DNA of 64,000 bases from Streptomyces sp. Alt3. GTDB lineage: Bacteria; Actinomycetota; Actinomycetes; Streptomycetales; Streptomycetaceae. The notes under the pieces are model-generated. The model had not been told where the DNA came from, did not search any database, and saw nothing but the letters and a program-made list of their open reading frames with translations. The stretch is from positions 4,340,001-4,404,000 of the forward strand of contig NZ_CP120983.1 in NCBI RefSeq assembly GCF_030719215.1, read 5' to 3'. Each line of letters begins with the position of its first letter. Within the stretch, counting starts at the first letter, position 1. Shown in pieces: positions 33,224 through 40,414 of this stretch. Position numbers and translations under genes: made by a program.

Positions 33224-34716
33224 GCGGTCCCGAGCACAGGCACGACGAAGACCGGACTGGAAACGGAATTGTGAACCACGGGCCGGAGAACACCCCGAAC
33301 ACCGATCCGGAGCAGGACGGTGAAGGGACGCAGGACGCGCTCGACGGCGCGGAAGCCGCCTCAGGGCCCACCGCTCCAGAGGCGGGTTCGGGCGCTCGTG
33401 GGCCGGGTGCCGACCGGCCGGACGGGGGCGACCCGGGCAGGCCGGATCCGGGCAGCCCTGAGCGGGGCGCCCAGGGGCCGGACGGTCGTGATTCGGGTGC
33501 TCGTGACTCGGGCGCTCGTGACTCGGACACTGGTGCCTCGGACGTTCGTGATGCGCATCTTCGTGACTCGGCGGACGGTGACGCCGCGGTGTTCGGTGGC
33601 GGCACGCTGACCGAGCTTTTCGGCGGTGGCAGCGGGGCGGGCAAGGGCTTCGGTGCGCCCGGTGGTCCAAGTAGCCCGGGTGGTCCTGAGGAACCAGGCG
33701 ACGGGGACATGGACGAGGTCACGCTGCGCCGCCTGCTGCACGGTGCCGTGCGGGATCTCGAACCCTCGGACGGCACCCTCGACCATCTGCAGCGCGCGGT
33801 GCCCGCACGTCGTACCAGGCGGCGTCAAGGAGTGGTGGGGGCGGCGGCCGCGGCACTGCTGATCGGGACCGCGGTCCCCGCCTTCGTCCATGTGGCGAAC
33901 TCGAACGGGTCCGTTGCCGCCAACCCCGCCATCGCCGGCCACGGCGAGCAGGCTCAGGGAGGCAGCGGCGAGGACGTGGGCGGCGAGGAGGACGGCGGAA
34001 AGTCGGCCGGCCCCGCGAACAGCCAGAGCGAGGGTTCGGAGGGTGAGGCAGGCAACTCGGCGTCCCCCTCGCGGGGGTCCGACCCCGATGCCGGTACCGG
34101 CGGGACCACGGGCAGGGACGACCCCCCGGGCTCCGACACGGCCGTCAGCAAGGCATGCTCTCCCGACCAGCTGGGCATCGCCTCCGCCCAGGCAGGTGCG
34201 GCCGGTTCGGACGGCACGGTCTACGGGACGTTCAGGATCGCGAACGTGTCCGGCAACGCCTGCTCGGTGACCAGCAACGGCACGGTCAGCTTCCAGGCGG
34301 CGGGCGCTGCCGACCCGCAGAAGATCACGGTTGTGCAGCACACCGCGGGCGACCCCGCGGGCGGACTGCCCGACCCGTCGGCGGAGCCGGGAACCGTGTT
34401 CCTCAAGCCGACGATGACGTACGAGGTCCGCTTCGCGTGGGTGCCGTCCGCCACCTGCCCGACCACCGGCGGCTCGCCGAGCCCGACGCCCACGGACGGC
34501 GTCGGGAGTGGAAGCGGAGGCGGCAGCGAGGGCACCGGGAGCGAGGCGGGCACGACGGACGTGGCTGCGCAGTTCGGCAGCGGCGACGAGGGCCCGGCCG
34601 ACGGCAGCATCGCGGTCACCCACACCCCCGAGGTGGGCGCGCCGACGGCGGAGACCACGATCGCCAACGCATGCGCGGGCACGATCTACCGCACAGGCGT
34701 ACTGAACGCCTCGTAG
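33220..34716 (+). CDS. Single-pass membrane protein coupled to the sigma factor, putative anti-sigma partner
   Basis: A 498-residue low-complexity protein. The first 160 residues are acidic and Gly/Pro/Asp-rich with a degenerate RDSGA repeat. MDEVTLRRLLHGAVRDLEPSDGTLDHLQRAVPARRTRRRQ precedes one TM helix (about 206-226), so the N-terminal part is cytosolic. The outside half is Ser/Gly-rich, ending in a beta-rich domain with three or four cysteines (SKACSPDQLGIA, GNACSVTSNG, ATCPTTGG, ANACAGTIYRTG). No zinc anti-sigma motif (HxxxCxxC) is visible, so the anti-sigma role rests on the 4-base overlap with the sigma gene and topology. Confidence 0.75.
   Translation: MSGPEHRHDEDRTGNGIVNHGPENTPNTDPEQDGEGTQDALDGAEAASGPTAPEAGSGARGPGADRPDGGDPGRPDPGSPERGAQGPDGRDSGARDSGARDSDTGASDVRDAHLRDSADGDAAVFGGGTLTELFGGGSGAGKGFGAPGGPSSPGGPEEPGDGDMDEVTLRRLLHGAVRDLEPSDGTLDHLQRAVPARRTRRRQGVVGAAAAALLIGTAVPAFVHVANSNGSVAANPAIAGHGEQAQGGSGEDVGGEEDGGKSAGPANSQSEGSEGEAGNSASPSRGSDPDAGTGGTTGRDDPPGSDTAVSKACSPDQLGIASAQAGAAGSDGTVYGTFRIANVSGNACSVTSNGTVSFQAAGAADPQKITVVQHTAGDPAGGLPDPSAEPGTVFLKPTMTYEVRFAWVPSATCPTTGGSPSPTPTDGVGSGSGGGSEGTGSEAGTTDVAAQFGSGDEGPADGSIAVTHTPEVGAPTAETTIANACAGTIYRTGVLNAS
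33487..33576 (+). repeat. Six 15-bp in-frame repeats in the sigma-partner gene
   Basis: CGTGACTCGGGCGCT and variants recur with a 15-base period from 33487, encoding pentapeptides RDSGA, RDSGA, RDSDT, GASDV, RDAHL and RDSAD. Being a multiple of three, copy changes would keep frame, so the cytosolic linker can vary in length. Confidence 0.75.
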
Positions 34717-34822
34717 CCCGGTCGCCCCGTAACGCTCGCAGTCCCGCACCCGGATTCGGACGTGGCCGCGGCCACGGCGACGGATGACGTGCGGGCTCAC
34801 GGACGGGTCCGTGCCCACGGTT

Positions 34823-34871
34823 CGCGGATCGCTCAGCACGGACCGCGGATCGCTCAGCACGGATCGCGGAC
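34823..34871 (+). repeat. 21-bp tandem repeat in the intergenic region
   Basis: CGCGGATCGCTCAGCACGGA occurs at 34823 and 34844, with a 7-base partial third copy at 34865. It lies in the 334-base gap between the sigma-partner gene and SURF1, in which no gene is supported; related ACGGACGGGTCC/ACGGGCCCGTGCC fragments flank it. Confidence 0.75.
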
Positions 34872-34940
34872 GGGCCCGTGCCCATGGACCAGAGGTCGCG
34901 GACGGGGCCCGGCTCACGGACCGCGGACGGGGAGCTGATA

Positions 34941-35000
34941 CGGATACGGGAAGGGGCCCGCCAGGAACTTCGGGTTCCGGCGGGCCCCTGCCCGTATCCG
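34941..35000. terminator. Very long bidirectional hairpin terminator
   Basis: Three stacked stems: CGGATACGGG (34941-34950) with CCCGTATCCG (34991-35000); GGGGCCCGCC (34953-34962) with GGCGGGCCCC (34979-34988); GGAAC (34964-34968) with GTTCC (34974-34978); loop TTCGG. It totals 25 bp and sits between convergent genes. Confidence 0.88.
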
Positions 35001-35050
35001 CTCCGCCGATGCCGACCGGGCGTCCGCCCGGACGTGGCGCGAGGCTCAAG

Positions 35051-35830
35051 TCAGTCGGCGTCGGCCGCCAGCCCCAGCTGTATGTCGCGTGCCGCCTCCG
35101 CCTCACGGCGCACGAGGCGGAACCACATGAAGAGCACGAAGCCGCCGAAGACGAACCACTCGCCGGTGTAACCGAGGTTCTGGAAGGCCTTCAGGTCGAG
35201 CCCGCTGCCCTGCGCGGCTGCCGCGGGCACCGGCTTCATGCCGCCGCTCGCCCCGCCGGCGTCCGGCTCGGACAGAGTCACCCAGGCGTCGTAGACGTCG
35301 TACGGCACGAGGTTCACGAGGGATGCCGCACTGATCATGCCCAGCTGGCCCTCGGGGAGTCCGCCACTGACATCGACACCGGTGGTGCCGCTGTTCTCCG
35401 AGGCCTGCAGATCGCCGGTCACGGTGATCTCGCCGGCCGGCGCGGCGGGCACCTGGGTGCTGCCCGGGCTGCCGGCCAGCCAGCCCCGCACCACGGGCAG
35501 CGCCTTGCCGCTGTCCGTACGCAGCAGATCCAGCACGTAGAAGCCGTCACGGTCGTCGAGCTTGCGGCCGGGAACCAGGAACTGGTCGGAGTACGTACCC
35601 GTCGCCACGGCGGGGCGGCCGGAGGTCTCCGTACTCACGGGGAGCAGGTCACCGAGCGGCTTCGGGGAGCGGGTGCCGGGGTCGGGGCGCTTCTCGGCCT
35701 TCTCGTGCGACTGCACGCGGTCCTCGAAACGGCCGAGCTGCCAGGTGCCCATGAACACGCAGAACGGGATGGCCAGCACGACGAAGAGGTTGATCCCCCA
35801 CCATCGCGGGGTCAGCAGGAACCGGTACAC
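35051..35830 (-). CDS. SURF1-family membrane protein
   Basis: A 259-residue protein implicated in cytochrome c oxidase (complex IV) assembly. It has the SURF1 layout: an N-terminal TM helix (RFLLTPRWWGINLFVVLAIPF), a large outer domain with GTWQLGRFEDR, GRPAVATGTYSDQFLVPGR, LPVVRGWLAG and QNLGYTGEWFVFGGFV forming the second TM helix, and a short cytosolic tail. The GTG at 35830 (VYRFLLTPRWW) is chosen because the stretch between it and an upstream ATG at 35881 contains a perfect 12-bp terminator-like hairpin. The gene may be leaderless. Confidence 0.87.
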   Translation of the reverse strand: MYRFLLTPRWWGINLFVVLAIPFCVFMGTWQLGRFEDRVQSHEKAEKRPDPGTRSPKPLGDLLPVSTETSGRPAVATGTYSDQFLVPGRKLDDRDGFYVLDLLRTDSGKALPVVRGWLAGSPGSTQVPAAPAGEITVTGDLQASENSGTTGVDVSGGLPEGQLGMISAASLVNLVPYDVYDAWVTLSEPDAGGASGGMKPVPAAAAQGSGLDLKAFQNLGYTGEWFVFGGFVLFMWFRLVRREAEAARDIQLGLAADAD

Positions 35831-35847
35831 CCCTCCACGGTACGGTT

Positions 35848-35873
35848 CCCCGCTCCGGGCCCCCGGAGCGGGG
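35848..35873 (-). terminator. Hairpin between the S9 peptidase and SURF1 genes
   Basis: CCCCGCTCCGGG (35848-35859) pairs perfectly with CCCGGAGCGGGG (35862-35873) around CC. It lies about 40 bases beyond the peptidase stop on the minus strand. Confidence 0.75.
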
Positions 35874-35910
35874 TGCACCATTTATCCGGCCCTTACGCCG
35901 TCGTCCTCGC

Positions 35911-37758
35911 CTACTTGGTGTCCTTCCCCCGGCCCTCGGCCGGCGCCTGCCCGAGGTGGCGCAGCGCGAAGTCCAGCTCCAGCCGCACCTGCTTGATCCG
36001 CTCCTCCACGACGAGCGAGCCGTGTCCCGCGTCGTAGCGGTACACCTCGTGGACGGCGTCCCGGGCGGCGAGGCGGTTCACGTAGTTCTCCACCTGACGG
36101 ATGGGGCAGCGCGGGTCGTTGACGCCGGCTGAGATGTAGACCGGGGCCCGCACCGCGTCCACGTAGGTCAGTGGGGACGAGGCCTCGAAGCGCTCGGGCA
36201 CCTCCTCCGGGGTACCGCCCAGCAATGTGCGGTCCATCGCCTTCAGCGCTTCCATCTCGTCGTGATAGGCGGTGACGTAGTCGGCGACCGGCACGGCTGC
36301 CAGCCCGAGGGCCCAGGCATCCGGCTGCGTACCGAGTCCGAGCAGTGTCAGGTACCCACCCCACGAGCCACCGGCCAGCACGAGCCGCTCCGCGTCAGAC
36401 AGTCCGGACTTCACCGCCCACTCGCGCACGGCCGCGATGTCCTCCAGCTCGATCAGACCGACCCGGTGCTTGAGCGCGTCGGTCCAGGCGCGGCCGTATC
36501 CCGTCGAGCCGCGGTAGTTGACCCGCACGACGGCGAAGCCGTGGTCCACCCAGGCGGCGGGACCCGAAGCGAACGCGTCGCTGTCGTGCCAGGTGGGCCC
36601 ACCGTGTATCTCGAAGACCGTGGGGAACGGTCCGTCGCCGGCCGGGGACTGCACCAGGGCGTGGATGCGGCCTCCGGGGCCGTCCACCCAGGCGTCCCGG
36701 ACCGGCACCGATGCCGGAGCCTTGGCGCCCGGCGGGTCGAGCACGACGGAGCCGGTCGTGGAGCGCACGGCGGGCGGCTGCGCGGCCGACGACCACAGGT
36801 ACTCCACCGTGCCGTCGGGACGGGCCGTGGCGCCCGACACCGTGCCGGACGGGGTCTCGACCCGGACCAGCCCCGCGGCGCCCGGCTCGTAGCGCCAGAG
36901 CTCGCTGCGGGCCTCGAAACCGTGCTCGATCAGAAGCGCGGATCCGTCCGGATACCACTCCGCTCCCGCGTCACCGGGCAGGTCGACCGGCAGGTCCGTC
37001 TGCGTCCCCGCCACCGGATCCCAGATCATCGGCTCCCACCGGCCGCGCCGCTGGTGCCCGACCAGCAGCCGGGTGTCGCCCGCCACCGGGGCGAAGCCCA
37101 GCACCGACAGGCCGAGCTCCTTCGTGCCGCCCTCGGTGTCGTCGAGCTCGGCGACCGTGGAGCCGTCGGGGCGGACCACACGCAGCGCGGAGTGCATCGC
37201 GTCGCCGTGCTCGGTGTGTTCCAGGACGATCAGCGTCCCGTCGTGGGAGAGGTCGCCGACCCCGGCCGACTCACGGTGCCGGTAGATCTCGACCGGTTCC
37301 GCCCCCGGGGGCACCAGGTGAACGGTCGTGCCGTCCTCGTCGGTCGAGCGGCCCACCACGGCCGTGCCGTCACGGCCGATCGCGAGGCCGGCCGGATAGG
37401 ACGGCTCCAGGCCGGGCGTGGCCGGCTCGTCCGGGCCCCCCTCGAAGGGCTGCCGCTTCCACACGCCGAACTCGTCGCCGTCGGTGTCGGCGAACCACCA
37501 GACGGTCCGGCCGTCCGGCGTCAGGACCCCGTCGGTCGTGCCGTTGGGCCGGTCGGTGACCTGCCGCTGCTTCCCGGTCGCCCTGTCCCAGGCGTACAGC
37601 TCGTACGTACCGGTGGCGTTGGAGACGAAGAGCGCGCGGTCGGGAGCGTCCTCGGCCCAGTCGGGCAGGGACACCCGCGCGGCGCGGAAGCGCTGCTCCC
37701 ACTGCGGCGGCTCCTGCTCCCGCTCCGGTACGGACGCGTCGTTCTGTGTGTCGCTCAT
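35911..37758 (-). CDS. S9-family peptidase (prolyl oligopeptidase / acylaminoacyl peptidase type)
   Basis: A 615-residue cytosolic serine peptidase. The N-terminal two-thirds is a beta-propeller with repeats such as DGVLTPDGRTVWWFADTDGD and VLGFAPVAGDTRLLVGHQ. The catalytic alpha/beta hydrolase domain begins near PTVFEIHGGPTWHDSD, with the nucleophile serine in VLAGGSWGGYLTLLGLG, aspartate in SAGVNDPRCPIRQ and histidine in YRYDAGHGSLV. It trims or cleaves short peptides. The ATG at 37758 begins MSDTQNDAS; there is only a G-rich leader. It is divergent from the methyltransferase gene. Confidence 0.92.
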   Translation of the reverse strand: MSDTQNDASVPEREQEPPQWEQRFRAARVSLPDWAEDAPDRALFVSNATGTYELYAWDRATGKQRQVTDRPNGTTDGVLTPDGRTVWWFADTDGDEFGVWKRQPFEGGPDEPATPGLEPSYPAGLAIGRDGTAVVGRSTDEDGTTVHLVPPGAEPVEIYRHRESAGVGDLSHDGTLIVLEHTEHGDAMHSALRVVRPDGSTVAELDDTEGGTKELGLSVLGFAPVAGDTRLLVGHQRRGRWEPMIWDPVAGTQTDLPVDLPGDAGAEWYPDGSALLIEHGFEARSELWRYEPGAAGLVRVETPSGTVSGATARPDGTVEYLWSSAAQPPAVRSTTGSVVLDPPGAKAPASVPVRDAWVDGPGGRIHALVQSPAGDGPFPTVFEIHGGPTWHDSDAFASGPAAWVDHGFAVVRVNYRGSTGYGRAWTDALKHRVGLIELEDIAAVREWAVKSGLSDAERLVLAGGSWGGYLTLLGLGTQPDAWALGLAAVPVADYVTAYHDEMEALKAMDRTLLGGTPEEVPERFEASSPLTYVDAVRAPVYISAGVNDPRCPIRQVENYVNRLAARDAVHEVYRYDAGHGSLVVEERIKQVRLELDFALRHLGQAPAEGRGKDTK

Positions 37759-37847
37759 GCCCCCATCCAACCCGATGTGGCCACAACGCCGTGCGGTCTG
37801 TGGATAACTGTTCGCACGCACCCCCAGCCTGTGGGTAACTTTCCCGC
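37759..37847. promoter_or_regulatory. Divergent promoter region, S9 peptidase / methyltransferase
   Basis: An 89-base gap with two similar boxes, TGTGGATAACT (37799-37809) and TGTGGGTAACT (37830-37840). TAACTT at 37836-37841 ends 6 bases before the methyltransferase ATG, fitting a -10 box of a leaderless transcript. GTGCG...CGCAC flanks the first box. Confidence 0.5.
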
Positions 37848-38684
37848 ATGTACGCACGGACGCCCGACGACTGGCACGAGATCAACCGCGCGCGCTGGGA
37901 CGAGCGCGTGCCCATCCACGCGGCCGCCGACTTCTACGGTCTGGACGCCTTCCTGGCGGGCCGGGACGCCCTGCGTGACTTCGAACTGGCGGAGGTCGGT
38001 GACGTGACCGGCCGGACACTCCTGCACCTCCAGTGCCACATCGGCCTGGACACCCTGTCCTGGGCCCGCCACGGAGCGGCCCGTGTCGTGGGCCTCGACT
38101 TCTCCGAGCCGGCCGTCGGGACCGCCCGTGGCCTGGCCCGCTCGCTCGAGCTGCCACCGGAGCGCGCCGCCTTCGTCGCAGCCGACGTGTACGACGCGGC
38201 CCAGGCGGTTCCGGACTCCGCGTACGACATCGTCTACACCGGGCTCGGAGCGCTGAACTGGCTCCCCGACATCACGCGTTGGGCGGAGGTCGCCGCTTCG
38301 GTGGTGGCACCCGGAGGATTCCTCTACCTCGCCGAGTTCCATCCGCTCACCGACTGCCTGGACGACGAGACCGGCTCGAAGGTCACGTACGACTACTTCA
38401 GCCGGGAGGCCTGGGTGGACGATTCGCCCGGCACCTATGCCGACCGCGACGCCGTGACCGTCCACAACCGCAGTGTCGAGTGGCAGCACCCGGTGGGCGA
38501 GGTGGTCTCGGCGCTGGCAGCGGCGGGGCTCCGGATCGAGTTCCTGCACGAGCACGACGCTTCGCTCTTCCCGCGGTACCAGGTGCTGGAGCGGGGAGAG
38601 GACGGGTACCACCGGTTCCCGCCGGACCGTCCGCGCATCCCGATGATGTACTCGGTCAAGGCATCGCGGCCGGTCAGGGGCTGA
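37848..38684 (+). CDS. Class I SAM-dependent methyltransferase
   Basis: A 278-residue Rossmann-fold methyltransferase. Motif I is TLLHLQCHIGLDTLSWARHGA, the SAM-ribose acidic residue is in RVVGLDFSEPAVG, motif II is AFVAADVYDAAQAV, and YDIVYTGLGALNWLPD is motif IV. Substrate is unknown (small molecule type). The start has a -10-like TAACTT 7 bases before ATG, suggesting a leaderless transcript. An NTF2-like gene follows 52 bases downstream. Confidence 0.87.
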   Translation: MYARTPDDWHEINRARWDERVPIHAAADFYGLDAFLAGRDALRDFELAEVGDVTGRTLLHLQCHIGLDTLSWARHGAARVVGLDFSEPAVGTARGLARSLELPPERAAFVAADVYDAAQAVPDSAYDIVYTGLGALNWLPDITRWAEVAASVVAPGGFLYLAEFHPLTDCLDDETGSKVTYDYFSREAWVDDSPGTYADRDAVTVHNRSVEWQHPVGEVVSALAAAGLRIEFLHEHDASLFPRYQVLERGEDGYHRFPPDRPRIPMMYSVKASRPVRG

Positions 38685-38736
38685 CCGGTGCCCGGTGCCA
38701 CCGCCGATGTCAGTGGCGGGCGCCACACTCGGTGGC

Positions 38737-39156
38737 ATGACTGTGATGAGCGGCGGCAAGGGCGTGGCGTGGGTGGCGGCTCAGGTGCGGGCCGCCGTGG
38801 AGGCGTACTGGGCCGCGGCCGGTGCCCGGGACTGGAGCGCCTTCGCCGCAACCCTCGCCGACGACATGGTGTACGACTTGCCGCAGAGCCGTGAGCGCAT
38901 CCTCGGCAAGGAGCGCTACGTCCGGTTCAACCGTGAGTACCCGGGGGGCCGGCAGGTGCGGATCGAGCGGATCGTGGCCGACGGGGAAGGGCGTCAGGCC
39001 GCCGCCAGGACGCTGGTCACCCTCGGCCCGGAGGAGATGCACGCCATCCACTTCTTCACGTTCGACGAGGACGGCAGGATCGCCGGAGTCACGGACTTCT
39101 GGCCCGAAGCCTACGAACCTCCAGCAGGCCGTGAGCACCTGGTCGAGCGGTACTGA
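38737..39156 (+). CDS. NTF2-like (SnoaL-type) protein
   Basis: A 139-residue alpha+beta cone protein. AAVEAYWAAAGARDWSAFAATLADDMVYDLPQSRERILGKERYVRF is the standard NTF2-like helix-strand opening, and the later strands are MHAIHFFTFDEDGRIAGVTDFWPE. The family includes isomerases, cyclases and ligand-binding proteins; no specific activity can be assigned. The ATG at 38737 is used. A perfect 15-bp hairpin ends the unit. Confidence 0.82.
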   Translation: MTVMSGGKGVAWVAAQVRAAVEAYWAAAGARDWSAFAATLADDMVYDLPQSRERILGKERYVRFNREYPGGRQVRIERIVADGEGRQAAARTLVTLGPEEMHAIHFFTFDEDGRIAGVTDFWPEAYEPPAGREHLVERY

Positions 39157-39195
39157 GCCCGGAGACGTGCGGGGGAGGGCGGCCCGCCCGTCGTG

Positions 39196-39230
39196 CGGCG
39201 GCACCACCGGCCCGACCGGTGGTGCCGCCG
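39196..39230. terminator. Bidirectional hairpin between the NTF2-like and SGNH genes
   Basis: CGGCGGCACCACCGG (39196-39210) pairs perfectly over 15 bp with CCGGTGGTGCCGCCG (39216-39230), loop CCCGA. It lies between convergent genes. Confidence 0.88.
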
Positions 39231-39260
39231 TGTGCGCCGGGCGAGCCGGCTCCACGCGCG

Positions 39261-40055
39261 TTACGCCGCAGAGCGGAAGGCCGGCAGATAGCCGTTCGAC
39301 TGTCCGATCGCCTTGGGGTGGTAGGAGTTGGTGACCGGGATGGACACGCTGTGGATCCACGCGTCACCCGAGCAGAGCTCGTGCCCGGTGAACTCGTCCA
39401 CGACGCTGGAGAACGTGAACCCCGAGTCGGCCGCCCGCTTGGCCAGCACCCCGTTGAGCACGTCCGAGGCGTTGTTGATCGCTCCGCGTTCGGTCTCGGT
39501 GAGGCCGGCGATGCAGGTACCCGACAGCTTGTAGAAGCGGGGGTAGCCGAGCACCACCACATGGGCCTGCGGAGCCCGCGAACGGATGCCCGCGTAGAGG
39601 GAGTCGAGCTTGGCCGGCAGCGTGTTCTGGACCGCGGAGACCGCCGTGTTCACCCGGCTCACACAGGTCGCCTCGCTCTGCAGGACGCATGTCTGCATGA
39701 CGTCCGCGAACCCGACGTCGTTGCCTCCCGCCGTGACGCTGACGAGCGTGGTCGACGAACTGAGCGCGCCCAGCTGGCCACTGGACACGGAGGTCGTCGT
39801 CGCGCCCGAGCAGGCGACGAACGCGAAGGACGACGGGGCGTTCGCGTTCTTCCAGAGGTAGGGGTAGGCGTTGGTGCTGCGCTTGCAGTCGCCGCTCTCC
39901 GACGTGTAGCTCCCGGCGCCCACTCCGGAGGAGTAGGAGTCACCGAGAGCGACGTAGTTCTCGCCGGCGGCGGATGCCGGTTGTGCGACGCCGAGCGCGG
40001 CCACGGCGGCGATCGCGAGGGTGAAGACGGACGCCCGGAAGGTTCGTACTGACAT
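39261..40055 (-). CDS. Secreted SGNH/GDSL lipase-esterase
   Basis: A 264-residue secreted hydrolase. A Sec signal peptide (about 1-29, VFTLAIAAVAALGVAQPASA) precedes the block I motif YVALGDSYSSGVGAG with the nucleophile serine. Block III is VTAGGNDVGF, and the C-terminal SYHPKAIGQSNGY carries the catalytic histidine. Cysteines (SGDCKRST, VACSG, MQTCVLQSEATCVSR, SGTCIAG, HELCSGD) suggest the three disulphides of the Streptomyces extracellular lipases. The ATG at 40055 follows GAAGGG. Substrate likely short acyl esters or lipids. Confidence 0.93.
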   Translation of the reverse strand: MSVRTFRASVFTLAIAAVAALGVAQPASAAGENYVALGDSYSSGVGAGSYTSESGDCKRSTNAYPYLWKNANAPSSFAFVACSGATTTSVSSGQLGALSSSTTLVSVTAGGNDVGFADVMQTCVLQSEATCVSRVNTAVSAVQNTLPAKLDSLYAGIRSRAPQAHVVVLGYPRFYKLSGTCIAGLTETERGAINNASDVLNGVLAKRAADSGFTFSSVVDEFTGHELCSGDAWIHSVSIPVTNSYHPKAIGQSNGYLPAFRSAA

Positions 40056-40362
40056 GGCTGCCAGCCCTTCGAAATGTGGGGGACGAGTGGGGAGTTCGTG
40101 GGGCGAGCACGTTTTTAGCAGCTTCCGGTACCCGGCGGTAATGGCCGCGCGGAAAGTCGTCTGATATGCCCGAAGGATCGTTCGGTAGTCGATGCTCCGC
40201 GCGTAGATAAACCTCCAACAGGCCCTCAAAACGGTGAAGTTACGGGGCGCCGAGGCGCACGGTGCGACTCCTCTGCGTCACTTTGGGGGGAGGGCCATCT
40301 GTTCGAATGTTCGAGCGTCGCGCGTGCTCGTCCCGCCTTCACACCTCCTGACGCCACATACG
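40056..40362. other. Intergenic region upstream of the SGNH gene
   Basis: About 307 bases without a supported gene; with the hairpin that follows, it separates htpG and the lipase gene on the minus strand. It is relatively AT-rich (for example GCACGTTTTTAGCAG near 40109 and GCGTAGATAAACC near 40200), fitting a lipase promoter with a long leader. TTCGAATGTTCGA near 40304 looks like a LexA half-site arrangement but lacks the needed spacing. Confidence 0.45.
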
Positions 40363-40395
40363 ACCGCGGCCGCCAGGAAGCCTGGCGGCCGCGGT
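40363..40395 (-). terminator. Hairpin terminator after htpG
   Basis: ACCGCGGCCGCCAGG (40363-40377) pairs perfectly with CCTGGCGGCCGCGGT (40381-40395), loop AAG, 20 bases beyond the htpG stop. Confidence 0.88.
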
Positions 40396-40414
40396 GCGTG
40401 GAGGGCGGGAGGCG

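Noticed and set aside
40302..40318. LexA/SOS box at GTTCGAATGTTCGA
   Set aside because: The half-sites lack the 4-base spacing of CGAAC-N4-GTTCG, and the nearby genes are not SOS genes.
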